Numbered from the stretch's first letter, positions 1 through 6,689 are shown. The stretch: 8,772 nt of DNA from JAVBMB01 sp031552995 (GCA_031552995.1 JAVBMB010000054.1:1-8772), one strand, 5' to 3'. Numbers and translations: made by a program. Notes: generated by a model from the sequence alone, not told the origin.

Positions 1-354
1 AGCGGCACAGCCGGCTATATCGCGACGCGCGCCGCCTATGAAAACGGCGGCCCATGGCTTGACAGCCTTCTTTCACAGCTTCGCGCCAACTATGCGGCGC
101 TGTGCGACGTGCTGTCCGCGCTGCCGAATGCGGTTGTCAGCCCGCTTGAGGGAACATATCTGGCGTGGGTTGATCTTCGCGTGTATACATGCGGCAGCGC
201 CGTCAGTTTGATGGAGAATACCTGCCGACTTGCGGTCGACTATGGCGAGTGGTTCGGCGGGAAACCATACGAGGGCTTCATCCGCATCAACCTTGCCACA
301 AGCCGCGATAATATCCTCGACGCTGCCCGGCGCATTGTAAAAGCGCTGAGCTGA
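1..354 (+). CDS. MalY/PatB-type PLP-dependent C-S lyase (class I/II aminotransferase fold), 3' part only
   Basis: The reading frame is open from base 1 to a TGA at 352-354 and gives 117 residues; the N-terminal two thirds, including the PLP lysine, lie outside the window. The visible part matches the end of MalY/PatB cystathionine beta-lyase-like enzymes. It has a small-domain EGTYLAWVDLR strand (about residues 50-60), a DYGEWFGG segment where the family has its GxxFG loop, and GFIRINLATSR, whose first Arg is where this fold binds the substrate carboxylate. Family members cleave C-S bonds of cystathionine or cysteine conjugates in the cytoplasm, releasing pyruvate, ammonia and a thiol. Substrate cannot be decided from this fragment, and other fold type I aminotransferases remain possible. 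An internal ATG at 109 is not a real start, because the conserved family sequence runs upstream of it to the window edge. Confidence 0.85.
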   Translation, partial: SGTAGYIATRAAYENGGPWLDSLLSQLRANYAALCDVLSALPNAVVSPLEGTYLAWVDLRVYTCGSAVSLMENTCRLAVDYGEWFGGKPYEGFIRINLATSRDNILDAARRIVKALS

Positions 355-372
355 CAGCGTAATTAAGGCGAC

Positions 373-402
373 AAAAAGGCCGGGATATCTCCCGGCCTTT
401 TT
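373..402. terminator. Bidirectional intrinsic terminator between convergent genes
   Basis: A perfect 13-bp stem pairs 373-385 with 390-402 around a 4-nt loop (TATC). It has a GC core (GGCCGGGA/TCCCGGCC) flanked by an A-run on the left and a T-run on the right, so it ends in U-runs in both directions. It lies between the lyase stop at 354 and the stop of the convergent glycosyltransferase at 403, and should serve both. Confidence 0.92.
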
Positions 403-1506
403 CTATGAATCCTCTTTGGCTTCATCACTCGCGCCGGCTGTTAATCCCGCGAAGAAATCGCGGTTCAGCAGATAGTATTTATCATCCGGCTTGTGTATTC
501 CGGCCATGTCGTTGAATAGCTTTGCCTTTTCTATATTCCCCAGCCTGAAGTGGCACATGGCCAGCTTTATACACGGTAAATAGCCATAGCATTCGGCGGC
601 AACAAACGCGCCGGATGCATCATTGCGCGGGCACGCAAGAGCCGACTCATACCAGTATGCCGCAGGGGCATACTGCTCCATGCCCATAAATAGAGAGCCG
701 ATATCACAGCAAACCTCGGCACGCGGAAGGTCATAAACGAAGCTGCGCATCAGCGCCTCAACGGCCGCTCTCCGCCGGTTCATCGCCAAAAGGCAAAGAG
801 AGCGTATGCGGCACGACTCTATAAGGTTTTCGACCCACCCGTCGCCGGCGGCCGTCAGTTCGTCAAGTATTTTCTCGGCCTTTTCGTTGTGCCCGTGATA
901 ATACAGCTCTCTGGCAAAGTAGAAGCTGTCCCGGGGTGAAAACTCCGCGCGCGCCGCCTCCTGCGCCAGGTATATGTCGAGATTGCGCGTCGTGTACGTC
1001 TGCTCGCTCGGCTTCATATGACGTACGCAAGAGCTTTCGTCGTATATGATTTTTCCGAAAGGCGCAATTGTCTCGTGAACAGCGCCGTGCCACACGGCGT
1101 GCGGGCAGCGCCGCACAATCCTCTCGCGGAAGAATACGGTCGTCGGCTTTCCGCTTTCGTCAAACGCGGTGTGATACGGCAGCATGATTGTGTCCTCGCT
1201 GCCGTCGAGCTTTTCTTTCAGGCGGATGAACGCCGCGGCGTCATCTATGACATCATCGGCGTCAAGCCACATGCAATAATCCATAGATGCCTTAGAAAAC
1301 GCAAAATTGCGCGCTGCCGAAAAATCCTGAATCCATTTGAAGTTATATACATCACACCCGAGTGACGCCGCAACAGCCTCTGTCCCGTCATTGCTGCCGG
1401 TGTCGACAACTATTATCTCATCGGCGATGCCTCTTGCGCTTTCTATGCATCTGGGCAGCGTGTCCAGCTCATTTTTAACTATCATGCAAAGACTTAAAGT
1501 TATCAT
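403..1506 (-). CDS. Family 2 glycosyltransferase with TPR-like C-terminal half
   Basis: The 367-residue product is predicted to be a cytoplasmic GT-A-fold glycosyltransferase transferring a sugar from a nucleotide sugar; acceptor and sugar are unknown. The N-terminus has the family opening LSLCMIVKNE (4-13), then IIVVDTGSNDGT (31-42) for nucleotide binding, and the metal-binding DAD motif in MWLDADD (residues 82-84). Residues 190-345 are helical and rich in Ala, Leu and Tyr with spaced small/aromatic residues, as in tetratricopeptide repeats, an arrangement common in clostridial GT2 proteins. There is no signal peptide or membrane segment. The start at 1506 is chosen because GGAGGT sits 4 nt upstream and the family consensus begins directly there; the frame stays open to an ATG at 1638 but that extension looks non-coding. 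It is transcribed divergently from the BTAD regulator and stands alone, so its role in the locus is unclear. Confidence 0.88.
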   Translation of the reverse strand: MITLSLCMIVKNELDTLPRCIESARGIADEIIVVDTGSNDGTEAVAASLGCDVYNFKWIQDFSAARNFAFSKASMDYCMWLDADDVIDDAAAFIRLKEKLDGSEDTIMLPYHTAFDESGKPTTVFFRERIVRRCPHAVWHGAVHETIAPFGKIIYDESSCVRHMKPSEQTYTTRNLDIYLAQEAARAEFSPRDSFYFARELYYHGHNEKAEKILDELTAAGDGWVENLIESCRIRSLCLLAMNRRRAAVEALMRSFVYDLPRAEVCCDIGSLFMGMEQYAPAAYWYESALACPRNDASGAFVAAECYGYLPCIKLAMCHFRLGNIEKAKLFNDMAGIHKPDDKYYLLNRDFFAGLTAGASDEAKEDS

Positions 1507-1591
1507 ACGCACCTCCATACGCCAGTCTATGGCGAATAAACGGAATTGCGCCGCGGCAGACAAATAATTCCAATCATTTAAAAACATCCGG

Positions 1592-1620
1592 TTGCATTTT
1601 GGTAATTTGATTGATATAAT
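1592..1620 (+). promoter_or_regulatory. Sigma-A-type promoter of the BTAD regulator
   Basis: TTGCAT at 1592-1597 and a perfect TATAAT at 1615-1620 are separated by exactly 17 bases. Transcription would start near 1627, giving a leader of about 70 nt to the GTG at 1697. It lies in the divergent spacer between the glycosyltransferase (start 1506) and the regulator. I could not assign an equally good promoter for the minus strand. Confidence 0.75.
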
Positions 1621-1696
1621 ATCATTGGAAAGCATCAATGTGCGGTGAAATGTAACCTATACTATCACTGCGGGATGCAGTTTGGGGGTCAGGGAA

Positions 1697-2896
1697 GTGC
1701 AACAGGACGATGTTCTCCGCATCAATATGCTGGGAAAGTTCTCGATATCATACGCCGGCAAAACTATAGACGACAGTAAAAGAACAATGAAGCTGTGGAC
1801 GCTGCTTGAATATCTCATTACGTATCGGGGCAGGGATATTGCGCAGAGCGAGTTGCTTGATTTGCTGTGGTCAGAGCCGCAAAGCGGCAACCCTATAAAC
1901 GCGCTTAAGACGATGATTCATCGTCTGCGCGCAGTGCTCAGCGAGCTGAAGTATGTCGACGGACGCGATATGATACTTCAAAAGCGAGGTTCATACACGT
2001 GGAACAACAACCTGCCGATGGTGCTTGATATCGACCTGTTTGAGCGCTGCTGCACGATGGCTGAAACGCCCGGGCTTCAGGATGACAAGGCGCTCGACTA
2101 CTATTTTGAGGCGATAAAGCTGTACAGGGGTGATTTTTTGCCCCGCTCGAACAGCGAGCCTTGGGCGACGCCGAGCCATACGTATTACCATATCATGTAT
2201 ATCAACGCTGTGCGCCGCACGGTCGAAATGCTCAAAAAATCGCACAGGTACGAAGACATAGCCAATGTATGCGCCGTCGCGCTGAAAATCGACGCATATG
2301 ACGAGTTTTTACACTTCAACCTTATTGATTCGCTTGCGAAGATGGGAAATCAGCAGGAGGCGCTCAACCAATACAAGGCGATGAGCGACCTGTTTTTCGA
2401 CTGTTTCGGCATCACTCCGTCCGAGGAAATGGCCGCGCTTTACCGTGAGATAATCAAGTCAAACCGTGATGTCGAACGCGACCTCGCGACGATTCACGAG
2501 CAGCTGAGGGAAAACGAAAATCTGCCCGGCGCGTTTTTCTGCAAATATGAGTTTTTTAAAGACATCTATCGGGTGCAGGCGCGTTCTGTCGCGCGCTCAG
2601 GCATGTCGATTTATATATGTCTCATCACGGCGACTGACCGTCGCGGAAACCAGCTTGAGGGCAAAGCGCTTAACACGACAATGACGCGCCTCGCGTCATG
2701 CGTGCGTGAATCACTGCGCCGCGGCGACGTATACAGCAGATACAGCCCGTCGCAGTTCATTATGATGTTGCCGTCGGTGACATATGAGGACAGCCGCCGC
2801 ATCATCGAGCGTATTTTCAACAAATACCGCAGCAAGTACAGCCTGGGGGATTTGAGCCTGAACTACAATATGGAGCCGCTTGAGCCGGCTTTGTAA
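1697..2896 (+). CDS. SARP-like BTAD transcriptional regulator with degenerate GGDEF-like C-terminal domain
   Basis: This 399-residue protein is a predicted DNA-binding regulator of the SARP/AfsR architecture. Residues 7-100 form an OmpR-type winged helix (LRINMLGKFSI, ELLDLLW, NALKTMIHRLRAVL, then the wing around KRGSYTW). Residues 107-255 match the bacterial transcriptional activation domain (DIDLFE, EAIKLYRGDFLP, A-L-I-D-Y-EFLHFNLI, ending FGITPSEEMAALYREI). A helical linker (255-275) leads to a C-terminal domain of about 120 residues ending in LRRGDVYSRYSPSQFIMMLP, which looks like a diguanylate cyclase fold where RYGGDEF has become RYSPSQF, so it is probably non-catalytic. The start is uncertain: GTG at 1697 has GGGGGT 7 nt upstream, while the in-frame TTG at 1682 adds five residues. 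It is monocistronic, with its own promoter and a terminator behind it. Its targets are unknown; the envelope and pilus genes downstream are plausible by position only. Confidence 0.82.
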   Translation: MQQDDVLRINMLGKFSISYAGKTIDDSKRTMKLWTLLEYLITYRGRDIAQSELLDLLWSEPQSGNPINALKTMIHRLRAVLSELKYVDGRDMILQKRGSYTWNNNLPMVLDIDLFERCCTMAETPGLQDDKALDYYFEAIKLYRGDFLPRSNSEPWATPSHTYYHIMYINAVRRTVEMLKKSHRYEDIANVCAVALKIDAYDEFLHFNLIDSLAKMGNQQEALNQYKAMSDLFFDCFGITPSEEMAALYREIIKSNRDVERDLATIHEQLRENENLPGAFFCKYEFFKDIYRVQARSVARSGMSIYICLITATDRRGNQLEGKALNTTMTRLASCVRESLRRGDVYSRYSPSQFIMMLPSVTYEDSRRIIERIFNKYRSKYSLGDLSLNYNMEPLEPAL

Positions 2897-2911
2897 CCGG
2901 ACACACATTCG

Positions 2912-2949
2912 GCGGGACGCTCTGTTACGGGGCGCCCCGCGATTTTTTT
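2912..2949 (+). terminator. Intrinsic terminator of the BTAD regulator gene
   Basis: A 9-bp stem pairs 2912-2920 with 2932-2940, with one A-C mismatch at 2917/2935 and an 11-nt loop, and is followed by seven T residues at 2943-2949. It begins 15 nt after the TAA stop at 2894-2896, so the downstream lipoprotein gene is probably a separate transcription unit. Confidence 0.85.
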
Positions 2950-3281
2950 GTTCAAGCTGCAAATTTTGACCGTTATTAATCACCATGATGCAACCGAGAG
3001 GCTGTATGATAGAACTGAAAGCTGAGAGATAATGTAAAAGCGGCTGCGAAAGCCCGGTAACATGCGCCCGAGATATCGTTAAGGTTTAGGAGAAACAACA
3101 GGGTGATTACATACTCGGGTAACATAATAAAACAAAAAATGTAATTAAATAAGAAAAATGTCACTTAATCCGCCGCAACCATTTCCAAAATGGAGAATAG
3201 TACGATAGAATATAGTAGAAGAATTTTGAAGGCGATGAGCAGACGGCCGTAGATCCGATGCTTTTCAGTAGGAGGAACAGT
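2950..3281 (+). promoter_or_regulatory. Long intergenic leader with nested and competing inverted repeats, upstream of the lipoprotein gene
   Basis: No gene is supported in this roughly 330-bp AT-richer stretch. Candidate RNA elements are: a hairpin GGCT-gcgaa-AGCC at 3042-3054; a GC-rich pairing of CCCGAG (3067-3072) with CTCGGG (3114-3119) enclosing a smaller hairpin (GTT/AAC and GTTT/AAAC, 3078-3099, loop AGGAG); and a 9-bp pairing of 3104-3112 with 3139-3147 (one G-U). The last two pairings interleave, so they form a pseudoknot or exclude one another. GGTAACAT occurs twice (3056-3063 and 3118-3125). I found no match to any riboswitch consensus that I know and no convincing -35/-10 pair, although the terminator at 2912-2949 implies that a promoter lies in here. 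Confidence 0.35.
3179..3193. repeat. Perfect short inverted repeat, possible operator
   Basis: CCATTT (3179-3184) and AAATGG (3188-3193) form a perfect dyad around three bases, about 90 bp before the lipoprotein start. The size and symmetry suit a dimeric regulator's site, but a dyad this short can occur by chance and no promoter could be placed next to it. Confidence 0.3.
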
Positions 3282-4274
3282 ATGAAAAAAGTAATTACTC
3301 TGGTGCTTGCGCTGTCGTTTACGTTGGCGCTGTTTGCCGGGTGCTATACGACAATTGAGGATCCGGAAACCGCGCTGGCGGCCGTCCCCGCAACCGGCAG
3401 CACAACTGCGGCCGTTATACCAGCCGCGCAAAAGCCGTCAACGCTGCCGGTCAAGGCCGAGGCCGTTACGGGCGTCACCGTGTACTCCAACACGAAAGCT
3501 GTTGTCGACGCGTCGAACAGTGCCGAGGGTTATGTAATGGTAAAGTATACCGGCGGCAAAAAGGTCAGCATCAAGGTTACAATTGCCTTGACTAATGGCA
3601 CCCAATACACGTATAATCTTAATAACGCCGGCACGTACGAGAGCTTTCCGATATCCGAGGGAGACGGCATATATGCCGTAAAAGTTTGGGAGCAGGTCGA
3701 GGGCACAAAGTACGCCGTCGCCATCTCGTCAAGCGTAGCGGTCAAGCTTCGCAACGCGTTCCTGCCGTTCCTCTACGCAAATCAGTATGTCAACTATGCC
3801 AGCGACTCCGCGGCGGTCAAAAAGGCCGCCGAGCTTATCAAGGATTGCAAAACAGACCTCGAAAGACTTACAGCCATCTACAACTTCGTCATCGGAGAGC
3901 TGACGTACGATAAAGACCTTGCCGCTAAGATTCAAAACAAGCAGGTCGTCGGCTATCTGCCGGATGTCGACAAAGTTCTCGCCGCCAAAAAGGGCATCTG
4001 CTTTGACTACGCCGCGCTGATGAGCGCAATGCTTCGCAGTCAGAACATCCCATGCAAGCTCGTCGTCGGCTATGCCGGCACAACCTATCACGCGTGGATC
4101 AATGTCTATGTCGAGGGCATCGGCTGGGTTGACAAGGCTGTCTACTTCGACGGCACAAGCTGGTCGATGATGGACCCGACATTCATGTCAAGCGCCAAGG
4201 GCGCAAAGAATGCCGATGAGATAAAGAAGTATGTCGGCACAGGAAGCAATTACTCAATGAAATACGTCTACTGA
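3282..4274 (+). CDS. Secreted lipoprotein with transglutaminase-like (cysteine protease fold) domain
   Basis: The 330-residue product begins with a lipoprotein signal peptide: MKK, a hydrophobic stretch (4-18) and the lipobox FAGC with Cys21 as the lipidated residue. A Thr/Ala/Pro-rich linker (about 22-60) leads to a beta-rich region (62-155) resembling an extracellular Ig-like module. The transglutaminase-like domain (about 175-300) holds a full triad: Cys240 in KKGICFDYA, His270 in TTYHAWINVY and Asp298 in MMDPTF. Bacterial members of this superfamily act as peptidases, amidases or protein cross-linkers; which applies here is unknown. It should sit on the outer face of the membrane. The start is set by AGGAGG at 3270-3275, six nt before the ATG; the ATG at 3258 in the same frame lacks this and would spoil the signal peptide. 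It lies 56 bp upstream of the pilus-like operon, with no terminator between, so co-transcription is possible. Confidence 0.9.
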   Translation: MKKVITLVLALSFTLALFAGCYTTIEDPETALAAVPATGSTTAAVIPAAQKPSTLPVKAEAVTGVTVYSNTKAVVDASNSAEGYVMVKYTGGKKVSIKVTIALTNGTQYTYNLNNAGTYESFPISEGDGIYAVKVWEQVEGTKYAVAISSSVAVKLRNAFLPFLYANQYVNYASDSAAVKKAAELIKDCKTDLERLTAIYNFVIGELTYDKDLAAKIQNKQVVGYLPDVDKVLAAKKGICFDYAALMSAMLRSQNIPCKLVVGYAGTTYHAWINVYVEGIGWVDKAVYFDGTSWSMMDPTFMSSAKGAKNADEIKKYVGTGSNYSMKYVY

Positions 4275-4291
4275 CGCTTCACTTATCGGGT

Positions 4292-4324
4292 GCAAGCTTC
4301 CGTAGACCTTGAAAGGGAGCTTGC
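4292..4324 (+). promoter_or_regulatory. Stem-loop burying the Shine-Dalgarno of the GspF/PilC gene
   Basis: A 10-bp stem (one G-U) pairs 4292-4301 with 4315-4324 around a 13-nt loop. The only purine-rich ribosome-binding sequence before the ATG at 4331 is AGGGAG (4314-4319), which lies in the 3' arm and is thus hidden when the stem forms. There is no T-run behind it, so it is not an intrinsic terminator. It could limit translation initiation of the pilus operon, or act as an mRNA stability or processing element at the junction with the lipoprotein gene. Confidence 0.5.
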
Positions 4325-4330
4325 GAATCG

Positions 4331-5395
4331 ATGGATGGAAATGTCAAACCTGCCGGCAGGATGCTGAGCGCGGAGGAGCTGTCGGCATTTTGCCTTCAGC
4401 TGTCATACCCGGTCAGCGCCGGCGTGCCCACACTGGAATGTATCGGACTTGTGCTTGAACAAACAGAAGAAAAAGGGGAGAGGGAAATCCTCTCCCCTGT
4501 ATATGATTCTCTGCTGGCAGGCGCATCGCTCAGCGATGCGCTGAAAGTCGTCGGGTGCTTCCCGCCGTACATGCTGCAGATGGTGGAGGTCGGTCAGGCG
4601 TCCGGCAACCTTGATAAGGTTCTCGCCGGGTTGACTGATTATTACCTCAAGGAGGCCGAGAGGGCCGCCGGAGTTCGCAGAGCCGTGACAGGCCCATCCG
4701 TTATGCTGGGCGTCATGGCTGTTTTGATTTTTGTACTTATCGTCAAAGTGCTGCCTGTATTCAATCAGGTGTTCATGCAGATGGGTGTCGAGCTGTCGCC
4801 GCTGGCCCTGTGGCTGCTCAAGGCGGGGCAGGTCATCCAAGGCAGCCTCGTTGCCATATGCGCCGTGCTTGTCGTGGCGGCTGTCTGCATATTTATTCTG
4901 TTGCGCCGCAAGCAGGGCGTCGCCGCGCTTAACGGCATTGCCGATAAGATATTTTTCAGCGGCCGGCTCGGGCTGGCGCTGTCGCGCGCTCGCTTTGCGT
5001 CGGCCATGGCGCTTATGGCGTCGGGCGGCATTGACCTTGACGAGTCGCTCGAGCGCTCGCAGCCGCTGCTTGAGGGTACGGCTCTCAGCGATGCCGTCTC
5101 AAACTGTCGCGAGGCCATGCGCTCCGGTGCGGCGTTCCCAAAGGCTGTGCAGGATTCGGGCATATTCACGGGCGTCATGCGCGGGATACTTACGGCCGGA
5201 TTCAAGGCCGGAAGCTTTGACAGGGCCATTGCCGAAATAGCAACGCGCTGTCAGGCGCAGGCCGAGGATATGCTTGACAGGTTCATCATGCGTATCGAGC
5301 CGACGCTGATAGTGATTCTGTCTGTTTCGGTAGGCCTTGTGCTGCTGTCTGTCATGCTGCCGCTTATAAGCATGCTGTCGTCGATAGGCATATAG
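4331..5395 (+). CDS. GspF/PilC-family inner-membrane platform protein of a type IV pilus-like machine
   Basis: This 354-residue polytopic protein is the membrane platform on which type IV pilus and type II secretion ATPases act. It has the two repeated T2SSF helical domains. The first spans about 15-118 (LSYPVSAGVPTLECI, SLSDALK, FPPYMLQMVEVGQASGNLDKVL), the second about 220-325 (FASAMALMASGGIDLDESL, GAAFPKAVQDSGIF, ILTAGFKAGSFDRAI). Membrane segments are at about 123-143, 170-191 and 324-348. PilC proteins are usually near 400 residues; this one lacks part of the N-terminal cytoplasmic extension. It opens a tight operon whose last gene encodes a PilT ATPase. Its ATG has only AGGGAG 11 nt upstream, inside a hairpin. 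The TAG stop overlaps the ribosome-binding site of the next gene. Confidence 0.92.
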   Translation: MDGNVKPAGRMLSAEELSAFCLQLSYPVSAGVPTLECIGLVLEQTEEKGEREILSPVYDSLLAGASLSDALKVVGCFPPYMLQMVEVGQASGNLDKVLAGLTDYYLKEAERAAGVRRAVTGPSVMLGVMAVLIFVLIVKVLPVFNQVFMQMGVELSPLALWLLKAGQVIQGSLVAICAVLVVAAVCIFILLRRKQGVAALNGIADKIFFSGRLGLALSRARFASAMALMASGGIDLDESLERSQPLLEGTALSDAVSNCREAMRSGAAFPKAVQDSGIFTGVMRGILTAGFKAGSFDRAIAEIATRCQAQAEDMLDRFIMRIEPTLIVILSVSVGLVLLSVMLPLISMLSSIGI

Positions 5396-5407
5396 GAGAG
5401 GCTGTAT

Positions 5408-5749
5408 ATGTTTATGCGTAAAAGCGGCCGAACATGGTTTAAGCGCACAGCGCTTGCGGCCATACTCGTGCTGGCAGTAGTCGCGGTTTACGCTTTTACC
5501 GGGGTGACGCAAAAAAGCGCGGGAGAGCAAGGTCTGGCCATCACCAGGAGGAGCGTTCAGCGCGCCGCCGTTCAGTGCTACGCGCTTGAGGGGGTTTACC
5601 CGCCCACGCTTGAATACCTCAAGCAGCACTACGGCGTTGCCCCGAACGAAGAGCTGTATTTTATTGATTTTCAATACATAGCCGCAAACCTGATGCCGGA
5701 CATAACCGTACTTGAGCGCGTGGCGGACGTCGCCGGGGCGGTGAACTGA
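5408..5749 (+). CDS. Small single-pass membrane protein with a pseudopilin-like YPP motif
   Basis: The 113-residue protein has a basic N-terminus (RKSGRTWFKR), one membrane helix (about 14-31) and an extracytoplasmic domain. The segment RRSVQRAAVQCYALEGVYPPTLEYLKQHYG (residues 47-76) resembles the end of the pilin alpha-1 helix plus the G-x-YP turn seen in type II secretion pseudopilins. However, there is no prepilin peptidase site (no Gly-Phe-x-x-x-Glu), so it is either an unprocessed pilin relative or an alignment-type partner. I recall similar proteins next to GspF genes in Clostridia, but no function. A strong AGGAGAGG (5394-5401) lies six nt before the ATG and overlaps the stop of the platform gene. 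Its own TGA shares one base with the start of the next gene (TGATG). Confidence 0.8.
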   Translation: MFMRKSGRTWFKRTALAAILVLAVVAVYAFTGVTQKSAGEQGLAITRRSVQRAAVQCYALEGVYPPTLEYLKQHYGVAPNEELYFIDFQYIAANLMPDITVLERVADVAGAVN

Positions 5750-6246
5750 TGGGCACATTTATGAAGGGGCGCGGAGGCCTTGGCGTCACAATCGCGCTGC
5801 TGGTGCTTTGCACGGTGTTTTTGACATCTACCATCGCGGTTGCCGCAATGGGTGTGTCAGCCTATAACTCCACAATAAAGACAACGGATAGCACTACGGC
5901 GTACCGTACGGCCGTCGCATATATTGCCAATCAGGCGCGCCGGGGAGACAGCCTCGGCGGCATCGAAATCGGCACATTGTACGGCGCCGACGCGCTTGTG
6001 ATCCGCGAGCAATATGAGTTTGCCACATACTGCACATATATTTACTGCTTCGGCGGCTATCTGTACGAGCTGTACACCGAAGAGGGTATGCAGCTTGAAA
6101 TGGATCCCGAGGCCGGCACGCGCCTGATTCCGCTTGATACGCTGACGATACGCGCCGACGACCACGGCATGATTGTAGCATCGATAAGCTGCGGCGGCAT
6201 GAGCGGATACGTCAGGGTCGCGCCCAGGACGGAGGTGGCGCGATGA
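5749..6246 (+). CDS. DUF4860-family single-pass membrane protein
   Basis: The 165-residue protein has a short basic start (MKGRGG), one membrane helix (about 11-33) and an outside domain. The pattern AYRTAVAYIANQARRGD (51-67), then GADALVIRE and TYCTYIYCFGGYLYELYTEEG (93-113), fits what I remember of DUF4860, a clostridial family found beside type IV pilus-like genes and with no assigned function. The layout (a short positively charged leader, one helix, then a beta-rich body) is pilin-like, but the site lacks the Glu at +5, so classical processing is not predicted. The start overlaps the preceding stop as TGATG with only a weak GGTGA just before it, which suggests translational coupling. The end overlaps the next gene by four bases (ATGA). 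Confidence 0.82.
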   Translation: MGTFMKGRGGLGVTIALLVLCTVFLTSTIAVAAMGVSAYNSTIKTTDSTTAYRTAVAYIANQARRGDSLGGIEIGTLYGADALVIREQYEFATYCTYIYCFGGYLYELYTEEGMQLEMDPEAGTRLIPLDTLTIRADDHGMIVASISCGGMSGYVRVAPRTEVAR

Positions 6247-6689
6247 GCGGCGGCCGTTCAAAAAGCAAGATGCTCCTGCTGGAGCTTTTGCTTGCCGTTT
6301 TCATTTTTTCATTTTGCGCCGTAATCTGCGCGTCTGTTTTCTTTGCCGCGGGGAGGATTGCCGATGACAGCCTAGGCCTGACGCGCTCTGTGGCGGCTGC
6401 GACATCAGCCGCCGAGTGCTTCCGTTTGGCGGAAAGCCTTGGTGACTTGGCACAAATGCTGGGCGGCAGGGTTGAGGACGGTAAATGCGTCGTCGAATAC
6501 GACAAAAATTGGCAGCTCGTCTCGGGAGACCCGGTGTTTCGCCTTACGGTCGTCATCGAAAGTGACGGCAATGTGCAGCACGCCGGTGTGGAAGTATGGA
6601 ACCTGTCGGCAAACCGCCGAATGAATAGCGAGCCTCTGCCGGTCTACAGCCTCACATGCTCAAAATACGCGCCGGAGGTGACCGGCTGA
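6243..6689 (+). CDS. Pseudopilin-like protein with an aberrant prepilin cleavage site
   Basis: The 148-residue protein has a basic leader (MSGGRSKSK), then MLLLELLLAVFIFSFCAV (10-27), the type IV pilin alpha-1 pattern with Glu14 at the +5 position. The helix continues with Ala- and Ser-rich residues (48-66), followed by a beta-rich region (75-145) with VVEYDKNW and FRLTVVIE strands. The residue before the predicted cleavage point is Lys9 instead of Gly or Ala, and +1 is Met instead of Phe, so processing by a standard PilD peptidase is doubtful. By its operon position it could be a minor pseudopilin of the ComG-like type. GGAGGT (6231-6236) lies six nt before the ATG, inside the end of the DUF4860 gene, which it overlaps by four bases. 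Confidence 0.8.
   Translation: MSGGRSKSKMLLLELLLAVFIFSFCAVICASVFFAAGRIADDSLGLTRSVAAATSAAECFRLAESLGDLAQMLGGRVEDGKCVVEYDKNWQLVSGDPVFRLTVVIESDGNVQHAGVEVWNLSANRRMNSEPLPVYSLTCSKYAPEVTG

Noticed and set aside
2966..3010. Promoter from TTGACC (2966-2971) to TATGAT (3005-3010)
   Set aside because: The spacing is 33 bases, far outside the 16-18 range for sigma-A promoters.
3029..3111. Match to a cyclic-di-AMP, cyclic-di-GMP or TPP riboswitch in the leader
   Set aside because: Fragments such as GGGTGATTAC and GCGAAAGCC look suggestive, but the remaining conserved blocks of these riboswitches are absent.
2976..3164. A 62-residue hydrophobic reading frame on the minus strand in the intergenic region
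   Set aside because: It starts with GTG without a ribosome-binding site, its hydrophobicity comes from AT-rich repeats read in reverse, and it overlaps the candidate RNA structures; no coding pattern is evident.
4731..5240. A 169-residue frame inside the GspF gene on the same strand
   Set aside because: Its composition is dominated by Arg, Ser, Cys and Ala, typical of a shifted frame of GC-rich coding sequence, and the GspF frame is clearly the real one.
5099..5758. A 219-residue open frame antisense to the end of the GspF gene and the following gene
   Set aside because: It is rich in Arg, His and Gln as expected for the reverse of GC-rich coding DNA, and both genes on the other strand have recognisable families and ribosome-binding sites.
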